Below, piece by piece: positions 16,292 to 24,009 of a DNA stretch of 64,000 bases. The position numbers and the translations under genes are program-made. This stretch comes from an uncultured Lachnospiraceae bacterium (GTDB lineage Bacteria > Bacillota > Clostridia > Lachnospirales > Lachnospiraceae). Positions within the stretch are counted from its first letter, which is position 1. Each line of letters begins with the position of its first letter. The notes under the pieces are model-generated. The model did no database searches. It was not told the DNA's origin and saw only the letters and a list, made by a program, of their open reading frames with translations. The stretch lies in contig CAMWTP010000013.1 of NCBI GenBank assembly GCA_947177165.1, positions 1 through 64,000 on the forward strand, written 5' to 3'.

Positions 16292-18775
16292 TCAATAAAA
16301 GTTAATGTACATTGCATTGGGCAGCAGTTCCCGATTCGGGACTGCACCTTCCTCTCCTTTCAGGACAATCGTATAAATTTCTGGCGTATTTTCCAGGAAT
16401 GAAAAGTCTGTAACGCTGGGTGTGATCAGATAAAGATACGCGAGATGTCTGCAGTTCCCCAGCGCTGAGAGGTCTGTAATATTGCTGAATCCCGCCGGGC
16501 CTGGATAATCTGCGGCCGGATTGGAGGATAATAATGCCAAAGTCCGCAGCGCTTCTAAATTTCCCAGGAAATCTACATTGTCCACCTCATACCATGTCGA
16601 GAGTATCAGCTCCCGCAGCGATGTCAACTCCCCGACAAAACGAAAATCCGTCAGGTCAAACACATTCATCTCCAGCTTCTTCAGCCCTGACAGATTCGCC
16701 AAATCCTCATAAGAAATACGCTCTGTCATCTCAATCTTCTGCTCATATTGATTGATACGGACTCTCAGCACAGATGGCACATCCTTTGTCCTCACGCACT
16801 CCAGATCCGTAATCACGGCCAGATCACTCATCATCAACGGTCTGCTCTCAAAAGCCGCCCGCTCCCCCTCATCAAGCTGCCAGAGCTCCTCCAGGGCACT
16901 GCGGATGATATGTTCCAGCTGAGGTTCCGCAAAAGAAACAGCATGGTCATTGGGAAAATTCTCATCTGGTCTTTCGGCATATGTGTAAAACATATCCATC
17001 AGTGTGGAAAACATGTTGTGTAGTTCCGGGTAATCCCACTCGTCAGATCCTGCATTATCCGACATCCGGCAATATCCATCAAACACATCCCCGCCAAAGT
17101 CTATGAAGCTTGCCCCGATATAGCGCGTCACATCTTTCAATATATCATTGTCAGCCTTCTCGCGAACGCCTATTGCCTCCAGCATATTGACTTTTTCCAG
17201 GCGGATGAACACCGCAGCCTCATAAATCTTATCATATGCGTCAAAGTCAAATGTGTAACCGTATAAATCACTGCCTCCCTCCAAATGATATTTTTCAAAA
17301 TTGAGGTTGTATGCCCTGCCCTTGCACAATTCACTGCACCGCGTGACCTCGCTCACAAAATTTTCCCAGTCCTGTGTCAGCGCATTCTCCCCCATTTTGT
17401 TGACTGTGAGATTTGTGCGTACATCTATGTATGTTTTATCACCAGATATATAACCCATATCACCGCTTAAACGATAGACATTAGCCGCTTCCGGATGCGC
17501 GACATATGCCCCTCCCTTATCCTTCATGTCCTGTATGTCCTGCTTATCCTTTAACAGATACACCTCTCCCTCCTCGTCAGTGAGGACACAGTAATCCGCT
17601 CTGTCCGCGTGCACTGGAAGCACCCTGACAGGCTTAAACATGCAGGTCTCGCGCTGCGCCTGCCTGTTTAACCCGACATCAAATTTGCCTTCATCGGGAA
17701 TCCACAAAATATAAGAGGCATTTTCATAAGCTTTCCTATCCTCCGCAAAGTCTCTGAAATGAACTGGCCGTTCAACTTTCAGATCTGGAAAGCCGTCACG
17801 ATTCTTATCCACAAACGACACAGTATCTATGGAATCTATACACAATGTCACATCCGCTATCTGTATCAACCTTCCTGTCTGCAAGTCCGTCACACGCATC
17901 ACATACGTTTCATCTGAACAGACATAGTCCGCCAGATACGTTTCATATCCTGTCACAGGAACTTCCTTCGCATAGTGAAAGCTGATACACAGTCCGGCCT
18001 CTCTTCCCGGAAAAGCGATCTCATATTCTGCACATTGCAGCATGCCAAATTTTCGCGTTTTGACCCCCTCATTTTCCCAGTCCGCGTCAACCGCCCGCAT
18101 TTCTGTGAAAGTCCGTCTGGGATTCTCCAATGTCGTTTTCCTGTCCTCATGATCAAGCCAGTATAAATCCTCCTCGTCAAGAATCTCACCTGCAAGATAA
18201 TCTTTCTCCCACTTCTGCGACTGCTGAACGAAAGCATTCAGAAGCGTCTGCACAACATCGGAGGGTGTACTGCCGGGCGCTGACTCACTGTACACCAGCC
18301 CATAAATGTAATTGCCCCTGATAATCAGTTCTCGTTCCATCTGCTGCGAAAAACGGTAAAATAATCCTTTCGCACACGTCACAGCACAGATTGGATTCTC
18401 CGCCTTATCATAGCATTTTAAATCATAATACAAGTCCAGCGCATGGAAATCATCTTGTAATTCACATTGATAATACGTCCATTCCGCCTGTTCTCCTTTT
18501 TTCTCCCTGCTGATGATATATTCCTGCAATTCCTGTGCCGTCTCAAAAGTTTTCCAGGAAATATTTGTTGAGCCTCCCATTTCAGACGTGACCGCTTTAA
18601 CAGATATCTCCGCACATGCATATGGGCTGTCCGGCAGCGCTGTCAGCAGATACGCCGGCAATCCCTTCTGGGAAGCTCCTGTTTCCGACTGTCCGCTCCC
18701 TTTGCAATCCACAAATAGCAGAATGCTTATAAGTAGTATTACTGCCAATACAAGAATCTTTTGATACTTTTTCAT
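16292..18775 (-). CDS. Large secreted or membrane-anchored protein with C-terminal leucine-rich repeats
   Basis: 827 residues; I do not recognise the main body. An N-terminal hydrophobic signal (ILVLAVILLISILLFVDC) ends in a cysteine at about residue 24, but the residue before it is Asp, so the lipobox is unusual. The middle holds beta-rich segments, including FVDKNRDGFPDLKV, an EF-hand or VCBS-like calcium motif. The last 150 residues show leucine-rich repeats (LSGLKKLEMNVFDLTDF, LTSLRELILS, LEALRTLALLSS, CRHLAYLYLI), as in internalin-type proteins. It lies between the padR operon and the oppC terminator, probably expressed alone. Adhesin or sensor roles are guesses. Confidence 0.75.
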   Translation of the reverse strand: MKKYQKILVLAVILLISILLFVDCKGSGQSETGASQKGLPAYLLTALPDSPYACAEISVKAVTSEMGGSTNISWKTFETAQELQEYIISREKKGEQAEWTYYQCELQDDFHALDLYYDLKCYDKAENPICAVTCAKGLFYRFSQQMERELIIRGNYIYGLVYSESAPGSTPSDVVQTLLNAFVQQSQKWEKDYLAGEILDEEDLYWLDHEDRKTTLENPRRTFTEMRAVDADWENEGVKTRKFGMLQCAEYEIAFPGREAGLCISFHYAKEVPVTGYETYLADYVCSDETYVMRVTDLQTGRLIQIADVTLCIDSIDTVSFVDKNRDGFPDLKVERPVHFRDFAEDRKAYENASYILWIPDEGKFDVGLNRQAQRETCMFKPVRVLPVHADRADYCVLTDEEGEVYLLKDKQDIQDMKDKGGAYVAHPEAANVYRLSGDMGYISGDKTYIDVRTNLTVNKMGENALTQDWENFVSEVTRCSELCKGRAYNLNFEKYHLEGGSDLYGYTFDFDAYDKIYEAAVFIRLEKVNMLEAIGVREKADNDILKDVTRYIGASFIDFGGDVFDGYCRMSDNAGSDEWDYPELHNMFSTLMDMFYTYAERPDENFPNDHAVSFAEPQLEHIIRSALEELWQLDEGERAAFESRPLMMSDLAVITDLECVRTKDVPSVLRVRINQYEQKIEMTERISYEDLANLSGLKKLEMNVFDLTDFRFVGELTSLRELILSTWYEVDNVDFLGNLEALRTLALLSSNPAADYPGPAGFSNITDLSALGNCRHLAYLYLITPSVTDFSFLENTPEIYTIVLKGEEGAVPNRELLPNAMYINFY

Positions 18776-18872
18776 ATTAATACACTACCTCTACTCTGTT
18801 CTCTTTTGTCTGTTTCAATAACGATATCAGACAATTGTATCAGAATTGCATCATATGTATGATCAGGCAGAG

Positions 18873-18915
18873 AAAAAAGGGAAATAACTTTAAATATCAG
18901 TTATTTCCCTTTTTT
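18873..18915. terminator. Bidirectional terminator after oppC
   Basis: 17-bp perfect stem AAAAAAGGGAAATAACT (18873-18889) with AGTTATTTCCCTTTTTT (18899-18915), 9-nt loop, giving a U-run on either strand. It ends the oppA-oppB-oppC transcript and so cuts it off from oppD and oppF. Confidence 0.88.
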
Positions 18916-18945
18916 ATACCTTTATTATACGCTTTCTCACTCATC

Positions 18946-19755
18946 TCAGCCAGACCTGCCCCTGTCCGCGAGAAGCGATAGTCCAAGCACCATCAAAATA
19001 ATCACCAATCCCGGAAATACCGCATACCACGGCGCGGAGAACAGATACGACTGCGACTCCGACAGCATACTTCCGAGACTTGCATTGGGCGGCTGCACAC
19101 CGATCCCCAGATAGCTCATGCCCGCCTCCGCAAGCACTGCATTGTTAAAACCAATCATCACCGAAGACATCAGCACCGGCATCGTGTTGGGCAGGATATG
19201 CACAAAGATAATGCGCAGCCTGGGCACACCGGCAAGCCTTGCGCTTTTCACATAATCCATCTCTCTGTACTTGATAAACTCTCCCCTGACAATGCGTGCA
19301 AAACTTGGTATAAATGCAATGCCAAGCGCCGCAATAACATTATATTTGCCCGTTCCAAAAATACTGACAAATACCAGTGCCAGCAAAATACTCGGAAACG
19401 CAAACACCACATCGTTGACGCGCATCAGCACCTCATCGAGCCAGCCGCCAAAATACCCGGTAAACGCACCGATAATGACACCGCTCACCGTCCCGATTGC
19501 CACCGTAGCTGTCGCAATTACAAATGTATTGCCCATCCCCTTCAGCACCCGCGAAAAGATATCCCGGCCAAAGTTATCACACCCCATCAGATGCGCAAGC
19601 GACGGCGCAGCCAGCTTTGCAGTGCTGTCCATTTTCGTGATGTCATACGGTGTATGTATAAAGCCAATCAGAACCAGTAATAACATTACACCTGTTATTA
19701 TCATACCTAATATGAAATTGGGAGAATACTTTTTCTTTTTCATCCGAACCCCCAT
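18946..19755 (-). CDS. oppC: Oligopeptide/nickel-type ABC transporter permease (OppC type)
   Basis: 269-residue permease with about six transmembrane segments. HLMGCDNFGRDIFSRVLKG is the conserved N-terminal OppC/DppC motif, and the EAA loop is EFIKYREMDYVKSARLAGVP. GMSYLGIGVQPPNASLG is the usual C-terminal family motif. The protein ends abruptly with SLLADRGRSG, where relatives continue ADG plus about ten residues; a one-base change would restore such a tail. Start at the ATG after GGAG; a second ATG four codons in is possible. It begins 9 nt after oppB. Confidence 0.93.
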   Translation of the reverse strand: MGVRMKKKKYSPNFILGMIITGVMLLLVLIGFIHTPYDITKMDSTAKLAAPSLAHLMGCDNFGRDIFSRVLKGMGNTFVIATATVAIGTVSGVIIGAFTGYFGGWLDEVLMRVNDVVFAFPSILLALVFVSIFGTGKYNVIAALGIAFIPSFARIVRGEFIKYREMDYVKSARLAGVPRLRIIFVHILPNTMPVLMSSVMIGFNNAVLAEAGMSYLGIGVQPPNASLGSMLSESQSYLFSAPWYAVFPGLVIILMVLGLSLLADRGRSG

Positions 19756-19764
19756 ACCATACTC

Positions 19765-20706
19765 TCAAACTCCGCAAATGCGCGGATCAATCATCTGATA
19801 GATCACATCGACAACAAAATTCGTCGCGATCACCACAAAGGCAATCAGCACGATAATCGCCTCCACCACAGGATAATCCCTGTAGGATATCGAAGTCAGA
19901 AGAATGCGCCCTATCCCCGGTATATTAAACACCTGCTCGATGACAATACTGCCAACAAGCATGTCCGCAAGCGTCATACCCCACAGGGTAATCACCGGTA
20001 TCATGGCATTGCGCAGCACATGTCTGTATAAAACCTTGTCGGTATTGTTTCCTTTGCTGTATGCAGTTCTTACATAATCCTTTTTCGCTTCCTCGATACA
20101 GGAGCTTCGCAGCATCTTTACCGACATTGCAATCTTTGGAAGCGCAATCGCGATACATGGAAAAATAATATATGCAAGAAATCCCCGAAAATCCGTCTCG
20201 TAGGACACAAAACCCCCAGGTGTAAAGAGCTTTAAGATCAACCCAAAGAAATACGTAATCAATATTCCCATAAAAAAGTGGGGCACCGACATCACAATCT
20301 GATTGACCGCCATCACAATGCGGTCTATCCGCTTCCCGCTGTGTTTTGCCGTATAGATGCCGACTGGCAGCGATACCACTACCATGATAAAAAAAGAGAT
20401 GACTGCCATAATGACTGTAATCGGAAGCTTGGACACAATCATGTCCGCAACAGGCATATGATATTTGTACGAAGTACCAAAGTCACCGCAGACAAAATGG
20501 ATCAGCCATTCGAAATACCGTTCCAGAAATGGTCTGTTTAAGCCAAGCTGCTCCCGCAGCGCAGCCAGACTTTCCGGCGTGGCGTCTGTGCCGAGAGCGG
20601 CCAGCGCCGCATCTCCTGGTATCACATCAAACGCAAGATAGACGAGGAACGAGATACACAAAAGCGTGATAATCATTGCAGCCAGCTTTTTACCAATGTA
20701 TCTCAT
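19765..20706 (-). CDS. oppB: Oligopeptide ABC transporter permease (OppB type)
   Basis: 313 residues starting MRYIGKKLAAMIITLL behind AAAGGAG. It has the OppB/DppB features: an N-terminal membrane helix, the periplasm-type loop with GDAALAALGTDATPESL, REQLGLNRPFLERY and GDFGTSYKY, and a C-terminal permease core with the EAA motif KKDYVRTAYSKG and FNIPGIGRILLTSI. It forms the transmembrane pore with OppC. It lies between oppA and oppC in one operon. Confidence 0.95.
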   Translation of the reverse strand: MRYIGKKLAAMIITLLCISFLVYLAFDVIPGDAALAALGTDATPESLAALREQLGLNRPFLERYFEWLIHFVCGDFGTSYKYHMPVADMIVSKLPITVIMAVISFFIMVVVSLPVGIYTAKHSGKRIDRIVMAVNQIVMSVPHFFMGILITYFFGLILKLFTPGGFVSYETDFRGFLAYIIFPCIAIALPKIAMSVKMLRSSCIEEAKKDYVRTAYSKGNNTDKVLYRHVLRNAMIPVITLWGMTLADMLVGSIVIEQVFNIPGIGRILLTSISYRDYPVVEAIIVLIAFVVIATNFVVDVIYQMIDPRICGV

Positions 20707-20786
20707 ATCCTCGTCTCCTTTATACATAACTCTATCTATTTACACAGCGCTCTTAGAAATCTACGCCACATTGTGCAGGACTTTCC

Positions 20787-22436
20787 TTACTCCACTTCTA
20801 ATGTTGAAAAATCCTGAATATACAGGGGATAAAAAGTATAACCTGTATATCCCTTTCTGACTGCTACCAGCTCACACATATCCTGAATATAAACATTTGC
20901 AGCTGTCTCTGCAAGAATGGTCTCACACTTCTTGTAAGCCTCTGTAGCCTTGTCGTCATCCATCACGGACTCTGCGGCAAGTGCCTCCGCATAGGCGGCA
21001 TCATATTCCTCATTGCTAAAGTTCACAAAATTGTTGTGTGCATCCGAGCGGAACCTGCTCAGCATTGCCCCTGCAGTCAGCGTCGAAGCATCCACACCGA
21101 CAAGCGTTGCCTCGAAATCACGGCCCTGGTACACATCGCTCAGCCATGTCTCCCACTCAATCAGCTCAATATTTGCTGTGACATTGATCTGCTTTAACTG
21201 TTCTGCGACAACCTGTGCTGTGTCCACATGCTGCTGATAGTTAGATGGCACTTTCATTGTGAAGCTGAACCCGTCAGGATAGCCTGCATCGGCCAGCAGT
21301 TCCTTTGCCTTCTCGATATCCGTTGTATAAAGATCATTCAGCTCCTCGACATAGTATTTTCCAAATGCCGGGAACATACTGCTACCCACAGGGGTTCCCT
21401 TTCCCTCTGACACGAAGTCGAGAATCTCCTGCTTGTTGACTGCATAGCACAGTGCCTGACGCACCTTCTCGTTGTCAAACGGCTCCACCGCATTGTTGAG
21501 ATACATCGCCTGCACGAGGTTCATCGTTCCCTCAAGCACCTCAAAATCATCGCCAAGCTCTGCTGCCTGCGCTGTGGAAACTCTCGCAACCAGGTCAACT
21601 GCGCCACCCTGCAGATTCATGACAATCGAATCCGAATCAGCAAGTACTTTCAATGTGATATCCTTGATGTGCGCTTTCTCTCCCCAATACCCGTCAAACT
21701 GCTCAAGCACTACATTTTCCTGCAGAGAGCGCGATACAAACCTGTATGGTCCCGTTCCGACTGGATTTGTCTGAAGGTCCTCTGCATCAGCCGGCACAAT
21801 CGCTGCCTCAACAGTGGACAGAATCGCCATAAACGGACTGCTCGACTCCTTTAAAGTAATCACGATTGTCTTGTCATCAGGTGTCTCCACGCTCTCGATA
21901 TTAGAAAACGCCGATATAACGGGCTCTCCCCCATTAAGACCGGCGCAGGTTTCAATCGAATATTTCACGTCCTCTACAGTGACAGGGTTTCCATTGTGAA
22001 ATAAAATCCCCTCTCTCAATGTGAATGTATACACAAGTCCGTCCTCTGACATTGTGTAATCACTCGCTACTGCAGGAACCAGATTGCCCTCGCTGTCCGG
22101 CTTATACAGACCCTCATAGATATTGTAGAGAATTTCCTGTGTGCCCGCGCCCTGCGAAAGGCTTGGCACCAGACTGTCCAAATCCTGTGGAATACCTATG
22201 GTGATGTGTGAGTCACCAGCCTCCGTGTCATTCGCCTCACCTGTCTCTTCCGATGAAGCATTTGTCTCAGCATCCGCTGCGGTACTTGCCTCGCTGCTGT
22301 TTGCGGCAGACGTGTCTGCAATCTGTGTAGAGTCTCCAGCCGCCTTATCACCTGAGCATCCGCCCAGTGCAACAGTCAGTGTAAGCAACATACTCGCAAA
22401 AAGAACTTTCACAAACTTTTGTCCTCTTTTCGTCAT
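20787..22436 (-). CDS. oppA: Peptide ABC transporter substrate-binding lipoprotein (OppA/DppA type)
   Basis: 549 residues, SBP family 5. The signal peptide ends in the lipobox LGGC with Cys27, followed by a low-complexity Ser/Ala/Glu linker to about residue 75. The binding domain contains YNIYEGLYKPDSEGNLVP, YTFTLREGILFHNGNPV and VEDVKYSIE, all typical. It captures oligopeptides or a similar ligand for OppB/C. The ATG follows AAGGAG. It is the first gene of oppABC, with a promoter about 130 nt upstream. Lgt in this window could modify the cysteine. Confidence 0.95.
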   Translation of the reverse strand: MTKRGQKFVKVLFASMLLTLTVALGGCSGDKAAGDSTQIADTSAANSSEASTAADAETNASSEETGEANDTEAGDSHITIGIPQDLDSLVPSLSQGAGTQEILYNIYEGLYKPDSEGNLVPAVASDYTMSEDGLVYTFTLREGILFHNGNPVTVEDVKYSIETCAGLNGGEPVISAFSNIESVETPDDKTIVITLKESSSPFMAILSTVEAAIVPADAEDLQTNPVGTGPYRFVSRSLQENVVLEQFDGYWGEKAHIKDITLKVLADSDSIVMNLQGGAVDLVARVSTAQAAELGDDFEVLEGTMNLVQAMYLNNAVEPFDNEKVRQALCYAVNKQEILDFVSEGKGTPVGSSMFPAFGKYYVEELNDLYTTDIEKAKELLADAGYPDGFSFTMKVPSNYQQHVDTAQVVAEQLKQINVTANIELIEWETWLSDVYQGRDFEATLVGVDASTLTAGAMLSRFRSDAHNNFVNFSNEEYDAAYAEALAAESVMDDDKATEAYKKCETILAETAANVYIQDMCELVAVRKGYTGYTFYPLYIQDFSTLEVE

Positions 22437-22567
22437 GTCTTTTACTCCTTTTTATTCTTCTAATATTTAATTGTAACCAGTATATAACATTCTTAATAAA
22501 AATGTATATACCGCAGCACAAAGTACAGTCGCATCCCTGACGCGTACCGTCTTTTGTGTTCTGTTAA

Positions 22568-22596
22568 ATTCTATAAAAATATTGGAAAAAAAGCAA
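22568..22596 (-). promoter_or_regulatory. Predicted promoter of oppABC
   Basis: On the minus strand TTGCTT (22591-22596), 17-nt spacer, TAGAAT (22568-22573). The leader to the oppA ATG is about 130 nt, with no riboswitch that I recognise. A TATACT box about 50 nt from the ATG is a second, weaker candidate. Confidence 0.5.
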
Positions 22597-22627
22597 GACA
22601 TTTTCTTAACAATCTTGTTCTTTATTG

Positions 22628-22785
22628 TATACAAAGTTACAATTCACACCTACGCCAGTTTTTATCATCTTATAAGTTATTGAGGTGTGAATTATAACAG
22701 ATTTTGCACACAAATTGATAAAGGGCATCAATTTGGCGCATGATTCCCACTACTTTGGCGAGGGTGTGAAAAGTAACTATACAAA
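22628..22785. mobile_element. MITE-like element with 8-bp target duplication
   Basis: A 142-bp non-coding element (22636-22777) flanked by identical 8-bp direct repeats TATACAAA (22628-22635 and 22778-22785). Its ends are imperfect inverted repeats: GTTAC, TTCACACC and CGCCA blocks occur in the same order and spacing inward from both ends, 18 of 22 positions matching. A third copy, AGGTGTGAATTATAAC (22683-22698), lies inside and forms a 16-bp inverted repeat with the left end. No transposase is encoded, so movement would need one in trans. Families making 8-bp duplications include IS66, IS256, ISL3 and some IS21 elements; I cannot assign it. Confidence 0.75.
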
Positions 22786-22786
22786 C

Positions 22787-22812
22787 AAAAAACGCCATGA
22801 CAGCGTTTTTTT
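22787..22812. terminator. Hairpin terminator beside the MITE
   Basis: AAAAAACGC (22787-22795), 7-nt loop, GCGTTTTTTT (22803-22812). It lies 1 nt beyond the right target duplication. Works on either strand by composition. Confidence 0.65.
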
Positions 22813-23006
22813 ATGTTAATTATCCCAGGGCAGTCTCAATTATCCTCAAAAGGCAAATCCGCCTATCCTCCGCCCACCTTCCCCAAAACAGGGGAATGCG
22901 ATACAACTCCGCACCCGACAAGAGGATAGATTACATTAAAAACCCGTACCCTGTACATAATATCCCTTTAAATTCAAGGCTTACACTCTCCTGCTACATA
23001 AAATGA

Positions 23007-23050
23007 AAATGACCTCGGAATGAGATGTTACTCCCATTTCAAGGTCATTT
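23007..23050 (-). terminator. Terminator after nrdR
   Basis: AAATGACCT (23007-23015) pairs with AGGTCATTT (23042-23050) around a 26-nt loop, about 80 nt beyond the nrdR stop. T-rich sequence follows on the minus strand. Confidence 0.6.
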
Positions 23051-23128
23051 TATATTTCGTTATTTCTTTTCTGGGACTGTCCCATTTTGCCTCTTTAGAC
23101 TATTCAGGACTGCCCTTCTACATTAATC

Positions 23129-23581
23129 TTATTTGTCCAACACCTTCTTCAATTCCTCAAGGAATGTGTTTATGTCCTTAAATTCCCTGTACACCGACGC
23201 AAACCTGACATACGCCACTGCATCCAGCTCCTTCAGCTTATTCATAACCAGCTCCCCGATGACGCGGCTGCTGATTTCCTTCTCCCCGCGGTTCAATACA
23301 TCCGCCTCCACCTCGTCCACCAGTTCTTCGATTCTGTCGGTGCTGACGGGCCTCTTGTGGCACGCCCGCAGCACCCCGGTCTCGATTTTGACCCGGTCAT
23401 ATGCCTCCCTGTTATCATCCTTCTTGACAATAATCAGAGGAATCGCCTCCACTTTTTCATAGGTTGTAAAACGCTTATTGCACACGTCACACACACGCCG
23501 CCTGCGTATGGAGCTGTTGTCCTCGGCAGGTCTTGAATCAATCACTCTCGTATTTTCACAATTGCAATATGGACACTTCAT
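23129..23581 (-). CDS. nrdR: Transcriptional repressor NrdR
   Basis: 150 residues, full length. The N-terminal zinc ribbon is MKCPYC-N-CENTRVIDSR with a second CDVCNKRF pair; the ATP-cone follows (PLIIVKKDDNREAYDRVK) and ends with VYREFKDINTFLEELKK. NrdR senses ATP/dATP and represses ribonucleotide reductase genes through NrdR boxes. No nrd genes are in the window. It lies downstream of ylmC in transcription, with a terminator following. Confidence 0.98.
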   Translation of the reverse strand: MKCPYCNCENTRVIDSRPAEDNSSIRRRRVCDVCNKRFTTYEKVEAIPLIIVKKDDNREAYDRVKIETGVLRACHKRPVSTDRIEELVDEVEADVLNRGEKEISSRVIGELVMNKLKELDAVAYVRFASVYREFKDINTFLEELKKVLDK

Positions 23582-23703
23582 ACTGTTTCCTCCGAACCAC
23601 TCTACTGCTCAGTCGTCAAGATTCCCTGTCATACAATTAGTATAATTTAAGTTTCCGTCAATGTCAATCAAATCGTCCAAACAACAGCTTTTACAATCAT
23701 CTT

Positions 23704-23934
23704 TTATATATCCACGAGAATCAGATCCGGTCCGATCTGCCGGATACAGTTGTACGGTATGGCAATCACTGAATCATCTGTGATCATTGACCAGAACCCC
23801 TTGCATCCCGGCACGATTATCTTGCAGATACACCCTTTGCATTCATCGATCTCCAGATCGCAGACATGTCCAAGCCGCCTGCAGTCCTTGATACAGATAA
23901 CTTCCTTCTTTTTCAGTTCCTTGTAAGTCACCAT
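23704..23934 (-). CDS. ylmC: YlmC/YmxH family sporulation-associated protein
   Basis: 76 residues, PRC-barrel fold. It starts MVTYKELKKKEVICIKD, continues with GHVCDLEID and a CKGCICKI cysteine cluster, and ends with IPYNCIRQIGPDLILVDI, all typical of the YlmC/YmxH group, linked by annotation to sporulation in Firmicutes; mechanism unknown. GGGGGG lies 8 nt before the ATG. It stands alone between nrdR and the GH3 gene. Confidence 0.92.
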   Translation of the reverse strand: MVTYKELKKKEVICIKDCRRLGHVCDLEIDECKGCICKIIVPGCKGFWSMITDDSVIAIPYNCIRQIGPDLILVDI

Positions 23935-24009
23935 AAAAAATCCCCCCTGAACGTGGCGCATTTATTTATTATATGCACCACGCCCAAAAAGGACCCTCCA
24001 AACTTTATC

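Larger units (their letters stand above)
22437..23128. other. 692-bp intergenic region between nrdR and oppA
   Basis: It holds the oppA promoter, the MITE-like element, and two hairpin terminators. The stretch 22813-23003 has no convincing gene on either strand; a 69-codon plus-strand frame there has no good ribosome site and no recognisable sequence. Confidence 0.6.

Noticed and set aside
22797-23006. 69-codon plus-strand frame
   Set aside because: No ribosome site, no family signal; it begins inside a terminator hairpin.
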